52,120 bases of DNA, taken from assembly GCA_025054695.1 (NCBI GenBank), contig JANWZI010000016.1, positions 1 through 52,120 on the forward strand, given 5' to 3'. The position numbers were made by a program, and so were the translations under genes. Below are positions 27,798-36,958 of the stretch, one piece after another. The notes below the pieces were generated by a model. It had not been told where the DNA came from and did not search any database. It saw only the letters and a program-made list of their open reading frames with translations. The stretch is from Myxococcota bacterium. Its GTDB lineage: Bacteria > Myxococcota_A > Polyangia > Polyangiales > JANWZI01. How positions within the stretch are numbered: the stretch's first letter is position 1; each line of letters starts with the position of its first letter.

Positions 27798-29261
27798 ATG
27801 AGCAGCCAGACGGCCCGAGGCGAGAAGCTGGTCACCCTCATTCCCGGAGACGGGATCGGACCGGAATGCGTCGAGTCCGCGCGTCGCATCGTCGAGGCCG
27901 CGGGTGCCGCCGTGCGATGGGAAGTTCGCCACGCCGGCGCGAGCGTCTTTCGCCAGGGCATCGCCTCCGGGGTGCCGCAGGACACCATCGAGTCGATCGC
28001 CCGCACGCGCGTCGTGCTCAAGGGCCCGCTCGAGACGCCTGTTGGCTACGGCGAGAAGAGCGCGAACGTGACGCTCCGCAAACTGTTCGAGACGTACGGA
28101 AACATCCGGCCGGTGCGGGAGCTGCCCGGAGTCCCCACGCCGTATTCGGGCCGCGGCGTCGACCTCGTCGTCGTGCGCGAGAACGTCGAGGATCTGTACG
28201 CCGGCATCGAGCACATGCAGACGCCCGGCGTCGCCCAGTGCCTCAAGCTCATCTCGGTCAAGGGCTGCGAAAAGGTGGTGCGTCTGGCGTTCGAGCTGGC
28301 GCGCGCCGAAGGGCGCAAGCGGGTGCACTGCGCGACCAAGTCCAACATCATGAAACTGACCGAGGGCACGCTCAAGCGCGTCTTCGAGCGCATCGCGCCC
28401 GAGTACCCCGACATCGAGGCGCAGCACATCATCGTCGACAACTGCGCGCACCAGCTCGTCAAGAAGCCCGAGCAGTTCGACGTGATCGTCACGACGAACA
28501 TGAACGGGGACATCTTGAGCGACCTGACCTCCGCGCTCGTCGGCGGGCTCGGCTTCGCTCCCTCGGCGAACCTCGGCAACGAGGTGGCCATCTTCGAGGC
28601 GGTGCACGGCTCGGCGCCCAAGTACGCGGGCAAGAACGTCATCAATCCGACGGCGGTCGTCCTCTCGGCGGTGCTGATGCTCCGGCACCTGGGCGAGTTC
28701 GAGGCCGCCGCGCGGATCGAGCACGCCATCCTGGTGACGCTCGAGGAAGGCAAGGTCCGCACGGGCGACGTCGTCGGCTACGACCGCGGCGCGAGCACGA
28801 CGGCGTTCACCGACGCGATCATCGGCAATCTCGGTCGGCGCTCGGAGCGGTGGAAGGTGCGCGACTACCGCCCGATCCAGCTCCCGCGGCTGGGCCCGCA
28901 GCCCGACTTCGTCCGTGCAGGCCGCCGGCGCGTCATCGGGGTCGACGTCTTCGTCGAGTCGGCGCAAACGCCCGAACAACTGGGCCGCAGCCTCGAAGCC
29001 GCCGTCGAGGGCGCACCCGTGCGGCTGAAGATGATCTCGAACCGGGGCACCAAGGTCTATCCGCCGACGGGAGCCATCACCGACTGCGTCGATCACTGGC
29101 GCTGTCGATTCGTCGTGCGGGACGCAACCGCCGATCTCGACGATGCGGCGGTGTTCGACTTGCTGCAGCGCGTCGCGGCCCGCCACCGCTGGATGCACGT
29201 CGAGAAATTGCAGGAGATCGACGGCGCTCCCGCGTACACCCTCGCCCAGGGAGAGGACTGA
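27798..29261 (+). CDS. icd: Isocitrate dehydrogenase (long-form, C-terminally extended)
   Basis: The 487-residue product belongs to the isocitrate/isopropylmalate dehydrogenase family: [12 protein letters not shown] near the N terminus, substrate-binding region [24 protein letters not shown], the metal ligands in [12 protein letters not shown], and [14 protein letters not shown]. After about residue 335 there is a roughly 150-residue extension (from [15 protein letters not shown]) as in the Thermus and Rickettsia enzymes of about 480-500 residues. Cofactor preference (NAD or NADP) cannot be decided safely here. AGGAGG at 27785-27790 sits seven bases before ATG 27798. The frame is open far upstream only as a shadow of purK. 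It pairs metabolically with acnA at 13-15.6 kb. Confidence 0.93.
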   Translation: MSSQTARGEKLVTLIPGDGIGPECVESARRIVEAAGAAVRWEVRHAGASVFRQGIASGVPQDTIESIARTRVVLKGPLETPVGYGEKSANVTLRKLFETYGNIRPVRELPGVPTPYSGRGVDLVVVRENVEDLYAGIEHMQTPGVAQCLKLISVKGCEKVVRLAFELARAEGRKRVHCATKSNIMKLTEGTLKRVFERIAPEYPDIEAQHIIVDNCAHQLVKKPEQFDVIVTTNMNGDILSDLTSALVGGLGFAPSANLGNEVAIFEAVHGSAPKYAGKNVINPTAVVLSAVLMLRHLGEFEAAARIEHAILVTLEEGKVRTGDVVGYDRGASTTAFTDAIIGNLGRRSERWKVRDYRPIQLPRLGPQPDFVRAGRRRVIGVDVFVESAQTPEQLGRSLEAAVEGAPVRLKMISNRGTKVYPPTGAITDCVDHWRCRFVVRDATADLDDAAVFDLLQRVAARHRWMHVEKLQEIDGAPAYTLAQGED

Positions 29262-29269
29262 CCGCCACC

Positions 29270-29445
29270 GGACTCGGGCTCGGGCTCTGACTCGGGCTCG
29301 GAATCGGGCCCGGGCTAGGAATCGGGCTCGGAATCGGACTCCGACTCGGACTCGGACTCGGGCTCCGGCTCAGACTCGGACTCGGGATCGGGATCGGACT
29401 CGGGCTCGGAATCGGCGTCCGTCTTGGTCTCGAGCTTGGAAGCGA
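29270..29445. repeat. Hexanucleotide tract 6 (GGACTC orientation)
   Basis: The tract begins nine bases after the icd stop and continues for about 175 bp of GGACTC, GGGCTC, GGAATC and CGACTC units on the plus strand. It occupies more than half of the 296-bp gap; the rest shows only a possible -10 element. Confidence 0.9.
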
Positions 29446-29544
29446 GCCTGGATCCTCACGCGGGTGGTCGCCTGGTCGTTGCCCGCCCGTGTGTCGCGTC
29501 GGCGGCTCCACGCGATCCACTGGCAGCGCGCACGATCGCTGCGC

Positions 29545-29550
29545 TAGTTT
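29545..29550 (+). promoter_or_regulatory. Putative -10 element (TAGTTT) of the next lipoprotein
   Basis: TAGTTT, preceded by GC, ends seven bases before ATG 29558. If used, the message is leaderless at that ATG. Confidence 0.35.
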
Positions 29551-29557
29551 TCGACTC

Positions 29558-30376
29558 ATGCGGGGCTCGATCCGCGACGAGATGCGCCCGTTCATCGTCC
29601 GCATTGCAGCCCGTCGGTTCGGTCCGACGGCTGTCGCGAGCGCGTCGTCGCTGCTTCTCCTCCTGGCGATGGGCTGCGGCGATTCGAACAGCGATGGCGC
29701 GCGCGACGCGTCGGGGCCGCGCGACGCGCAACCCGAAGATGCGAGCACGCCTGCCGACGGCGACGCCCCTCCCGGCGACTGTGAACGTCCAGCGACGAGC
29801 TGCCCGGACCTGCAGCCCCTGCTCGGTGGACCCTGCCGCGGGGAGTTGACCTGCAGCTACCGCGATCCCAACGGCGTGGACACTTGGAGCTACCGGTGCG
29901 TGGATGGCGCATGGCAGGGCGAACCGACGTGTCTGACGCGTGCGGGCTGCCCGGTGCCCCCGCTCGTCGAGGCGTGCCGCGATCCGTTTGAGGGAACCGT
30001 CGCGGGGGCCACGGTGCGCATTGGCAAGCCCGGCCCGGGTCCCCTCGTCCCCTTCGCCGACGGCGAGCGGGTCGAGCCCGTCTGGGGCGGTCAAGGGCTG
30101 CCCATGGTCGCGTTGCGCATCGAGGTGACGGGGGCCGACGAGGTCGCCTGCACTCGCCTGCGCACGCGATTCACGCTCGACGGGGAAGATTCCCCGGAGA
30201 TCCCAGGCACGGTGACGCTCCGCTGCGGCCGCTCGCTCGACGTGCAGGTGATCGTTCCCTACGACATCGCCTGCGAGGAGCGGCTGTTCGACTTCGTGCT
30301 TCGCGTCGCTCTCGACGGCATCGGCGAGGCCCGCGCACGCCTCACGATGATGGGCGGCGTCCGCTGCACGGGTTGA
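29558..30376 (+). CDS. Hypothetical lipoprotein, 272 aa, Cys-rich
   Basis: The N terminus carries a lipoprotein signal with hydrophobic core [11 protein letters not shown] and Cys40 as the likely lipidated residue. ATG 29582 would give a more compact signal peptide of 32 residues and is equally possible. After a low-complexity Asp/Ala/Pro linker (typical of myxobacterial lipoproteins) come several CxxC-like pairs ([23 protein letters not shown]) and then a beta-rich C-terminal part ([19 protein letters not shown]). I recognise no named family. It converges on the small coiled-coil protein gene with only 19 bp between stops. Confidence 0.7.
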   Translation: MRGSIRDEMRPFIVRIAARRFGPTAVASASSLLLLLAMGCGDSNSDGARDASGPRDAQPEDASTPADGDAPPGDCERPATSCPDLQPLLGGPCRGELTCSYRDPNGVDTWSYRCVDGAWQGEPTCLTRAGCPVPPLVEACRDPFEGTVAGATVRIGKPGPGPLVPFADGERVEPVWGGQGLPMVALRIEVTGADEVACTRLRTRFTLDGEDSPEIPGTVTLRCGRSLDVQVIVPYDIACEERLFDFVLRVALDGIGEARARLTMMGGVRCTG

Positions 30377-30395
30377 GGGGCGCGGCGAGCCCGTT

Positions 30396-30653
30396 TCAGG
30401 GCTCGTCGCCACCGCCCTTCTTCTTCAACTCGGCATCGTGCTCGCGGATGAAAGCGCGGATCTCGTCGCCCATGTCGAGCAGCCTCAGCCACTGCTCGCG
30501 ATACAACGTCACCGGAAAGCGTCCCAGACCGTAGACGCTCACCGCCCCCTTCGCGCTGACCCGGATGGAGACGCCACGCGCCTGGCGCTTGCGCAGCGCC
30601 TCGTTCTCGGCACGCAATCGCTCGAGTTCGGCCCTCAGTTCCTCCTCGCCCAT
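30396..30653 (-). CDS. Conserved small protein with an N-terminal coiled coil, 85 aa
   Basis: The product starts MGEEELRAELERLRAENEALRKRQ, a short coiled coil of about 25 residues. It is followed by a compact block with VSAKGAVSVYGLGRFPVTLY and EQWLRLLD, then an acidic/basic tail. I recall very similar small proteins in cyanobacteria and myxobacteria without known function. The frame is open to 30734, but ATG 30653 has GGAGG a few bases upstream and a -10-like TATGCT at 30679-30684, so the shorter form is favoured. It is divergent from the tRNA-Ser genes. Confidence 0.75.
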   Translation of the reverse strand: MGEEELRAELERLRAENEALRKRQARGVSIRVSAKGAVSVYGLGRFPVTLYREQWLRLLDMGDEIRAFIREHDAELKKKGGGDEP

Positions 30654-30727
30654 GGAGTCCCTCCTCGCGGCGGCGAGCAGCATAGCGCAACTCGACGCGA
30701 CCTCGGCTGCGCAATCGGCGCATGCGT

Positions 30728-30756
30728 TTGACACCCGCGGTTGGGGTCGCTAGCTT
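30728..30756 (+). promoter_or_regulatory. Near-consensus sigma-70 promoter of the tRNA-Ser/ffs cluster
   Basis: TTGACA at 30728-30733 is a perfect -35 consensus. TAGCTT at 30751-30756 follows after a 17-bp spacer, seven bases before the first tRNA. This is the clearest promoter in the window and indicates the form of -10 element this organism uses. Confidence 0.85.
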
Positions 30757-30762
30757 GCCCGC

Positions 30763-30849
<87 letters not shown>

Positions 30850-30863
30850 CCGGTACCCGCTCC

Positions 30864-30952
<89 letters not shown>

Positions 30953-30966
30953 CGCTGACAGACTAC

Positions 30967-31050
30967 GGCCCTGCCAACGCTGGCCCGTCAACCCCGCCAG
31001 GTCCGGAAGGAAGCAACGGTCGCGGTGACCAGCGTGTGGCGGGGCCCTCC
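30967..31050 (+). ncRNA. ffs: Signal recognition particle RNA (4.5S type)
   Basis: The SRP-specific core CCAGGTCCGGAAGGAAGCA at about 30997-31015, with its GGAA tetraloop, is the Ffh-binding region of bacterial SRP RNA. The flanks GGCCCTGCCAACGCTGG and CCAGCGTGTGGCGGGGCC pair to give the long hairpin. The size of about 84 nt fits the small 4.5S form without an Alu domain. It lies 17 nt after the second tRNA-Ser and is probably processed from the same primary transcript. The exact ends are estimated. Confidence 0.95.
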
Positions 31051-31130
31051 CCTATGCGCGTTGGCGCGTCGAGCCCGTCGTGCACGACGGGCGCACCGAG
31101 CGCGTTCGATGGCAGCGGACCCGCTCTGCA

Positions 31131-31395
31131 TCCGAGGCCGATCCCGAATGGGAGTCGGAGCCTGAGCCCGAGCCTGAGCCTGAGCCCGAGCCGGAGCCCG
31201 AGTCCGAGTCCGACACCGAGCCCGAATCCGAGACCGAGACCGAGAGCGAGCCCGAGTCGGAGTCGAAGTCCGACTCCGTGTCCGAGCCCGAGCCCGAGCC
31301 CGAATCCGAAACCGAGACCGAGTCCGAGACCGAGTCCAACACCGACCCCGAGTCCGAGCCCGAGACGGAACCCGAGCTCGAGAGCGATTCCGATC
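31131..31395. repeat. Hexanucleotide SGAGNC tract 7 (longest)
   Basis: About 265 bp of GAGTCC, GAGCCC, GAGCCT, GAGACC and GAGTCG units run on the plus strand, filling most of the 400-bp gap between ffs and the radical SAM gene. Units with CCT and CCG variants are mixed, and only short phase slips are seen. The tract is open in more than one frame on both strands. Confidence 0.93.
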
Positions 31396-31453
31396 TTGCG
31401 CCTGCGCCGACGCGTCGCGAGTCGCGCTCCGGCCGTGCGAAGCTCGATGCACG

Positions 31454-32602
31454 GTGGACGCACTCGAGATGCTCCTCGCGCTGGTCGCGCCCCTTCGGCC
31501 GGGTGACGAGCTCGCTCCCGGCGTCCGACTGCGCGCCGTTTCGGCGGAGGTGGGTTTGCGCTACCGGGTCGAGACGGCAGAGGGTTCACTATGGGTCGAG
31601 CTGTCGCCGCGCGGTGCGCTCGACCGCCCGGCCGCGCGGACGGCGCGCTTCGACGTCGGCTGGCGCGACGAGGGAGCACGGCTCGCCGTGCCCGACGAAC
31701 GTGCCCGCGCGCTGTGCGAGCGACTGGCCGCGCTCGTCGCGCGCAACGAGCCACACGCGATGCTCACCCCGGCTGCGAGCGGCGCGCGCGTGCGGCGCGT
31801 CCGTGTCCCGTTCGCCCTTGAGCCCGTCACGGGAGCAGGCGTGCCGCATTACACGCTCAGCCCCTACGTCGGCTGCCTCATCGGCTGCGGCTACTGCTAC
31901 GCGCAACGCCCCGTCGGCGCGATGCGCGCGCTGCTCGGGCTGCCCGAGGCGCCGTGGGGCTCGTACACGGACGTGCGCGAGAACGTCGCCGAACGGCTCA
32001 CCGAAGAGCTCGAGCGGCTGCAGCCCGCGCCGATCAAGCTCTGTCCGATCGTCACCGATCCCTACCATCCGATCGAGGCCCGCGAGCGGCTCACGCGCCG
32101 TTGCCTGCACGTTCTGGCCGGCGCCGGCCCGCGATGGCCGGTGCTGCTGCTGACGCGCAGCGCGCTCGTCCTCGACGACGTCTCCTTGCTCGCCGCGATG
32201 CCGGCGCTGTGGGCCGGCGTCTCGTTGCCTGCCGCGGACACGGAAACCCTGCGCCGCTTCGAGCCGCGCGCCGCATCCCTCGACGAGCGTCTCGTCGTGC
32301 TGCGTACGCTGCGCGACGCCGGCGTGCGGACGTTCGTCGTCGTCCAGCCCATCCTCGAGGATCGGCTCGAACGGCTCGCCGACGCCATCGCCTCGGTCGC
32401 GGGCACGGCGAGCGTCGACGTACTGCGGGGCGCGTTCGGCGCGGCGCCTCGCTTCGAGGAGCCGCGTTACCGCGCGATGCTCGATCCGTCCTGGCAGCGC
32501 GAACACGCCGAGCGCCTCGAAACGATGCTCGAGCAGCGCGGCGTGCGGATTTGGCGCGCGGAGCTTCCGCCCGAGCTGTGCGCGCGCGATCCCGCACGCT
32601 GA
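31454..32602 (+). CDS. SPL-type radical SAM protein
   Basis: The 382-residue product has a radical SAM cluster motif C-x3-C-x2-C at Cys141, Cys145 and Cys148 ([13 protein letters not shown]), preceded by the HYTLSPYVG strand typical of the spore-photoproduct-lyase-like group. The core ([44 protein letters not shown]) follows the TIM-barrel order. The first about 120 residues form an extra domain of unknown role. The family contains DNA lyases and many proteins of unknown function, so the substrate is not assigned. GTG 31454 is used; ATG 31469 is an alternative. It is convergent with the M16-like gene, 17 bp apart. Confidence 0.85.
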   Translation: MDALEMLLALVAPLRPGDELAPGVRLRAVSAEVGLRYRVETAEGSLWVELSPRGALDRPAARTARFDVGWRDEGARLAVPDERARALCERLAALVARNEPHAMLTPAASGARVRRVRVPFALEPVTGAGVPHYTLSPYVGCLIGCGYCYAQRPVGAMRALLGLPEAPWGSYTDVRENVAERLTEELERLQPAPIKLCPIVTDPYHPIEARERLTRRCLHVLAGAGPRWPVLLLTRSALVLDDVSLLAAMPALWAGVSLPAADTETLRRFEPRAASLDERLVVLRTLRDAGVRTFVVVQPILEDRLERLADAIASVAGTASVDVLRGAFGAAPRFEEPRYRAMLDPSWQREHAERLETMLEQRGVRIWRAELPPELCARDPAR

Positions 32603-32619
32603 CGGGCCTGCGCCCCGCC

Positions 32620-34902
32620 TCACCGCGGCGAGGCGACGACGAAGCGCGGGACGGCCTCGAGCAGTGCACGCGCCGTCGGTCCACTACCACGGTCCGTCGG
32701 GTCGAGCCCGAGCCGACGCCGGGCCAACGCGAGCGCGGCCCACGCGGGCGACGCCTCCGCCCATGCATCGAGGCGCCGCCGACGACGCAACACGTCTTGC
32801 CACGCGAGGCGCCCCTGGCGCATCGCATCCTGCAACCGGCCGGGGATCGCTGCCGAAGCCACGCCGTCGAACGGAACGAACGCGACCGCGGCCCACGCGG
32901 TGCGACCCGAGGCGGCACCCCCATGCCAGAGCACTTCGTCGCCACCGCGCGCGAGCGCTTGCGCCACCGCGGCACCGACGGCCCAGGCCGCGGGCCCATG
33001 GGCGACGCCCCGCATGTCCGCGCGGAGCGACGCGAGCACGTGGCCGCGCGTGGAGGGAATCCATGTCAACGGTGGCGCCAAGGGCCCGGGATCGCGCTCC
33101 GCCGGCATCGCGCCTCGCCGCAGCGACGCCAGGCGAGGAACGATCGACGTCGCAAGCCGATCCGCCGGCCTCGACGCGAACACGGCGACGACCGTTCGCT
33201 CGGCGACGCGTGCGTCCTCGAGGAACGCGGTGACCCCGTGCGGCTCGAGCCGGCCGATCCCATCGAGCGTCCCACCGGTCGCGACGATGCCCGGCGCCCC
33301 GGGTACCAGCACGCGCGCAAGCTGCGTCTCGAACGCGAGGTCCGCGTGCGTCCGACGCTCCGAGAACCAGGCACGGCGCGCGTGCTCGACGCGTTCGGCG
33401 AGCGGCGTGCCCTGCGTTGCGCACGCGAGCGCCGCCTCGAGCGCGTGATCGTCACCCGTCTCCGGGCCCTCGGCGATCAGGCCCCACGCGTCGGCCTCGA
33501 CGTGGCCATACGCGCTCCAGCCGAGCTCGGCCAGCACCTCGTCGCATCCGGCGGCGAGCGCGCGAGCCGCGACCGCGGCGCGTCCCTCCTCCGACGGAAC
33601 GTCGAGACGCGCGCCCCCTGCGAACAGCACCGCAATCGCGCCTCGTTGCGAGGACCGATTGCGGACTTCGACGCGCGCCCCATCCCCGATCACGAGCGAC
33701 GCCACGCGGGAATCGGCGATCCCACGAACCCTGGCTTCGAATGCGGAGCGCACCCGCGCGGCGATCGTGGGTGCACGATCCCGCTCGCCCTCGCCCTCGA
33801 CCCTCTCCGACAGCGCCGCTCCCCATGCGGGCGCTGGCACGTCCGACGTCGGGCCGGCGCGCGCCGACCACTGCGCGACGGCTCGAGCGAGCGCGACGTC
33901 GACGTCGGTGCTCGGGCCCGGAATCACTTCACCGGACCGGCGCAAGGCGCGCTCGATCTCGAACGCCGCCCTCTGCAATGCGTCGACTCCGCGCGCGCCT
34001 CGCGCGTGCAGCAGCCCCACCGCCCCGCCTTCGAGCGCGAAGGCGCTCCCGTGGACCCGTGCGGGATGCCAGATGCCGACGGCGTGCATGCGACGCAGAT
34101 GCTCGAGCACGAATGCCGCCCGAGACAGCGACCCGCACCACCAGGCGACGGAAAACGCGCCCTCCCCGTCGGCCGCCACGCGATGCACCCGACCGTGGCG
34201 CGGCTGCACCTCGCGCGGCGCCGGACGCGACGCCCGCGCCGCGGGAAGCGCCGCCACGACCTGCCCTGCCCATGCGCGCAGCCGCGACCAGGCGTCCCCC
34301 GGACGACCGGCGACGAACAGGGCCGCCCGCGCGGGGCCGTAGTGCGCCTCGAGGAACGCGTCGACGGACCCACGGTGCAGACGACCATCGTCGTCGGCAT
34401 GACCGAGCGGCTCGAGCCCCGCGGCCGAATCTCCGAACAACGCGCGCAAGGCGAGTGCGTCCAGCGCACGCGCCGGGTCGGCCGAAGCGCGGCGCCGTCG
34501 TTCGAGCAACCGTTCGAAGGCTGCGGCCATCTCCGGCTCTTCGACCCGACGCGTCGCGAACAACCCTGCGAGCGGCTCGAGGCAGGAGTCGACCGTCGCC
34601 GGATCGCAATCGACCTCGAACACCGTCGCGTCGGGAAGAACCCGCGCACGAACCGCGTTCGCGACCCGCGACTCGGCGACGAACGCCGCGAGCGTGGCGA
34701 TGGCGGGCGGCTCGGCGTGTCGGCTGCCGACGTCGATGGCGAGCGCGAGGCGCAGCACGCCGCTCGCGGGCACGTCGACGTGGATGACGGGAAGGACGAC
34801 CCGGCTCGGTTCCGGCACGCGCACGCGCGGCGTGGAAGCCGTCGGGGCCGGCGAGCCGCCACAACCGCTGCAGGCCGCGGCCAGCAGCGCGAGCCGGATC
34901 AC
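32620..34902 (-). CDS. M16 (insulinase-like) lipoprotein without the zinc motif
   Basis: The 760-residue product starts at GTG 34902 with a short lipoprotein signal (VIRLALLAAAC, Cys 10). The mature part resembles tandem M16 peptidase halves: VVLPVIHVDVPASGVLRLALAIDVGSRHAEPP aligns with the strand and GSRxE region that normally precedes HxxEH, but the helix that follows reads ATLAAFVAESR, without His or Glu pairs. Further M16-like blocks (EAHYGPARAALFVAG, TIVPRLASLRRG) are present. It is therefore probably a non-catalytic subunit or pseudo-peptidase; a catalytic partner is not in the window. The start is only four bases from the stop of the upstream lipoprotein gene, so they form an operon. 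Confidence 0.7.
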   Translation of the reverse strand: MIRLALLAAACSGCGGSPAPTASTPRVRVPEPSRVVLPVIHVDVPASGVLRLALAIDVGSRHAEPPAIATLAAFVAESRVANAVRARVLPDATVFEVDCDPATVDSCLEPLAGLFATRRVEEPEMAAAFERLLERRRRASADPARALDALALRALFGDSAAGLEPLGHADDDGRLHRGSVDAFLEAHYGPARAALFVAGRPGDAWSRLRAWAGQVVAALPAARASRPAPREVQPRHGRVHRVAADGEGAFSVAWWCGSLSRAAFVLEHLRRMHAVGIWHPARVHGSAFALEGGAVGLLHARGARGVDALQRAAFEIERALRRSGEVIPGPSTDVDVALARAVAQWSARAGPTSDVPAPAWGAALSERVEGEGERDRAPTIAARVRSAFEARVRGIADSRVASLVIGDGARVEVRNRSSQRGAIAVLFAGGARLDVPSEEGRAAVAARALAAGCDEVLAELGWSAYGHVEADAWGLIAEGPETGDDHALEAALACATQGTPLAERVEHARRAWFSERRTHADLAFETQLARVLVPGAPGIVATGGTLDGIGRLEPHGVTAFLEDARVAERTVVAVFASRPADRLATSIVPRLASLRRGAMPAERDPGPLAPPLTWIPSTRGHVLASLRADMRGVAHGPAAWAVGAAVAQALARGGDEVLWHGGAASGRTAWAAVAFVPFDGVASAAIPGRLQDAMRQGRLAWQDVLRRRRRLDAWAEASPAWAALALARRRLGLDPTDRGSGPTARALLEAVPRFVVASPR

Positions 34903-34906
34903 GGAA

Positions 34907-35704
34907 TCACGGAGCGGCGGGCGGACAGTCTCCGGGCACGCCCACCTCGACGTCCGCACTTCCGCGCGGCAACACGAAGTCCGAGAAAAAGTAGCTCGCG
35001 ATGCCGGTGACGCGACGCAGGCAGTCTCCCGGGGCGATGCCCTCGATGACGTGCAAATCGGCGCCGATCTCGACGCCCTGTTCGGTCTCGAGCGCGCGCA
35101 GCCGCGTGCCGTCGGCCGACGGCTCGTAGAGCGCCGACACCGTCAGCCCCCGCAGCGTGACGAGCGAGCCGACCACTTCCCAAGCGCGCTCGCGGTAATC
35201 GGCGACGCTCAGCTCGATGGGCTCGAGCGGGAGCCACCACCCGACACGTTCCACGATGGCGCCGAAGGCCATCTGATCGAGCGTCCGGCCGCGGAAGCAC
35301 AGCTCCGGACGTTCCGGGCAGTTCGGCCCGCGAAAGCGCACGAACGTGCCGCGCACGTCGACGACGTCGCCCGGCTCGAGCAGGTCACCCGGCGGCAGCG
35401 CGACGCGCGCCGCGAACGCCTGTAGGCCGTCGCCGCGTCCCCCTCCCGGGTCGGCGAAGTAGACGGTCCCCGTGCGTCCGGAGCCGACCTCGTCGAAGGC
35501 GTCCTGCGCGAGCACGACCACGTTCGGCAGGACGACGGGCCGACCGTCGAAGGCGTCGGCACGCGCGCGCAGCTCGGGAATGGTCAGCGTCTCGATCTCT
35601 CGCGGTCGCTCGAGCGGGACGCCGCCGTCACAGGCGCCGACCAGTCCGAGCACCAAGAACCACGAGCGCCGCACGACGTCGGTCATCACGCTCGGCGCCA
35701 TCAT
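34907..35704 (-). CDS. Hypothetical lipoprotein with OB-fold-like part
   Basis: The 265-residue product has a lipoprotein signal with core WFLVLGLVGAC; with ATG 35704 as start the lipid Cys is residue 25. ATG 35686 gives a tighter signal and may be the real start. The middle contains GDVVDVRGTFVRFRGP, a strand arrangement like OB-fold/bacterial SH3 modules, and a WEVVGSLVTLRGLTVSALYEP segment that looks like a second copy, so the protein may be two related beta-barrel domains. A pair of cysteines (CPERPELC) may be a disulfide. Function is unknown. It is the first gene of a two-gene operon with the M16-like protein and is divergent from the NUDIX gene. Confidence 0.68.
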   Translation of the reverse strand: MMAPSVMTDVVRRSWFLVLGLVGACDGGVPLERPREIETLTIPELRARADAFDGRPVVLPNVVVLAQDAFDEVGSGRTGTVYFADPGGGRGDGLQAFAARVALPPGDLLEPGDVVDVRGTFVRFRGPNCPERPELCFRGRTLDQMAFGAIVERVGWWLPLEPIELSVADYRERAWEVVGSLVTLRGLTVSALYEPSADGTRLRALETEQGVEIGADLHVIEGIAPGDCLRRVTGIASYFFSDFVLPRGSADVEVGVPGDCPPAAP

Positions 35705-35772
35705 GACACAAGCCGGAGCCGGCGCGATCGCGCCACGGATTGACGGTCGGGGCTCCGCGCATTAGCCATCGA

Positions 35773-36465
35773 ATGCCGTCCGCGCGCGGCGCGCGCAGCC
35801 GGTGCGCGACGTCCGGCGCGGGACCGATCGAGAGGCGAGTCGCATTGGACCTCGAGGAGATCCGACGTGGGGTGGGCGCGCTGCGGTCGTCCCTTGGGGA
35901 GCCGCGCGGAGGCGCCGCCGTCGCTGCGATCCTGCGCGGCGGCACGCAGGGGCCGGAGGTACTGCTCATCCGACGGGCACACGTCGTCGGCGATCCGTGG
36001 AGCGGGCAGATGGCCTTCCCCGGCGGCCGTCGCGAGCCGGACGATCCCGATCTGTTGACGACCGTGCTGCGCGAGACCCGCGAGGAAGTCGGTCTGGACC
36101 TCGCCCACGACGCCGAACTGCTCGGTCGGCTGGACGACACGCCGACCCACCGACCGGGGCTCGTGGTCACGCCCTACGTGTTCGCGCTGGCTCGGAGCGT
36201 CACCGTCCGTCCGAGCCCACGCGAGGTGGCGGAGGCCCTGTGGCAGCCGCTCGCGCCGCTCGCCGCGGGCCATCGCGACACAACGTACCGGTACGTCGAC
36301 CCGCGCGGGAGCTTCGACCTACCCGCCTTCGACCTCGAGGGCAGGATCGTGTGGGGCCTGACGTACCGCATGCTCGGGTTGCTCTTCGAGGCGGTACGCC
36401 GGTCTCCAGGTCAAGGGCCCGGGAAATCCGGCGCAATCGGTGCGCGCGAGAGCAACGGAGGGTAG
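35773..36465 (+). CDS. NUDIX hydrolase of the CoA pyrophosphatase (NudL-like) type
   Basis: The 230-residue product has the NUDIX box GGRREPDDPDLLTTVLRETREEVGL at about residues 82-106 (key residues R, E, E, E of RETREEVG). The preceding motif LIRRAHVVGDPWSGQMAFPGG is the NuCoA element that marks coenzyme A pyrophosphatases. These cleave CoA and acyl-CoA to phosphopantetheine and 3',5'-ADP. The first about 30 residues are an arginine-rich extension, so the start may be later than ATG 35773. TAG terminates it seven bases before cyaY, suggesting co-transcription. A role in CoA turnover is inferred from the family. Confidence 0.88.
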   Translation: MPSARGARSRCATSGAGPIERRVALDLEEIRRGVGALRSSLGEPRGGAAVAAILRGGTQGPEVLLIRRAHVVGDPWSGQMAFPGGRREPDDPDLLTTVLRETREEVGLDLAHDAELLGRLDDTPTHRPGLVVTPYVFALARSVTVRPSPREVAEALWQPLAPLAAGHRDTTYRYVDPRGSFDLPAFDLEGRIVWGLTYRMLGLLFEAVRRSPGQGPGKSGAIGARESNGG

Positions 36466-36471
36466 TGCGCC

Positions 36472-36807
36472 ATGGACGAGTCCCGCTACCGCGAGCTCGC
36501 GGCCGACGCGCTACGGCGTGTGGTCGACGTCTTCGACGATCTGGACCCCGACGTCGCCGACGTCGACACGTCGGCAGACGTCGTCACGATCACGCTGCGC
36601 GGCGGGGCCGCGGGCAAGATCGTCGTGAACACGCAGGGCGCCGTGCGGCAGATCTGGCTCGCCGGGCGCGGTCGGGGGTGGCACTTCGCCTACGACGAGG
36701 CCTCCGGTCGATGGCTCGACGACCGCGGCACCGGAGAGGAGCTGTTCACCGTGCTGCGCGGGCTCGTTCGCGATGCGATCGGCGTCGATCCGAGTAGGGG
36801 TGCATAG
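36472..36807 (+). CDS. cyaY: Frataxin-like iron-binding protein
   Basis: The 111-residue product matches the bacterial frataxin family in length and order. An acidic first helix (YRELAADALRRVVDVFDDLDPDVADVD) is followed by a beta sheet with GKIVVNTQGAVRQIWLAG, the GWHFAYDEASGRWLDDR hairpin and a closing helix (LFTVLRGLVRDAIG). The acidic ridge can bind iron and modulates the IscS-IscU machinery. The ISC operon lies 12 kb away in the window. ATG 36472 is preceded by GGAGGG. TAG ends the gene. Confidence 0.93.
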   Translation: MDESRYRELAADALRRVVDVFDDLDPDVADVDTSADVVTITLRGGAAGKIVVNTQGAVRQIWLAGRGRGWHFAYDEASGRWLDDRGTGEELFTVLRGLVRDAIGVDPSRGA

Positions 36808-36927
36808 GTTACACGATCGGGGAGCCGAGCGGAACGAGCGTCAACCGCCTTGCACGCTGGCAGGGCACGCTCCGACGTCGCGCACGCAACGCCGCCCGGG
36901 CGACCTTGCGACCCGAGCACCACGCGC

Positions 36928-36941
36928 AGCACAATTGTGCT
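36928..36941. promoter_or_regulatory. Perfect palindrome AGCACAATTGTGCT upstream of the MopE-like gene
   Basis: This 14-bp perfect palindrome ends six bases before the GGAGG of the following gene. An AT-containing palindrome is rare in this GC-rich sequence and its position fits an operator. The binding protein is unknown. Confidence 0.45.
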
Positions 36942-36958
36942 CGAGCGGAGGCTTGGCG

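Noticed and set aside
31131..31395. Surface or S/E-repeat protein encoded by tract 7
   Set aside because: There is no start with a ribosome binding site, the unit varies at non-synonymous positions, and the same unit occurs in both orientations at many loci.
31954..35010. Plus-strand open frame of 1018 codons
   Set aside because: It covers half of the SPL-type gene in another frame and the antisense of the M16-like gene. The composition is Arg-rich low complexity, typical of shadows in GC-rich DNA.
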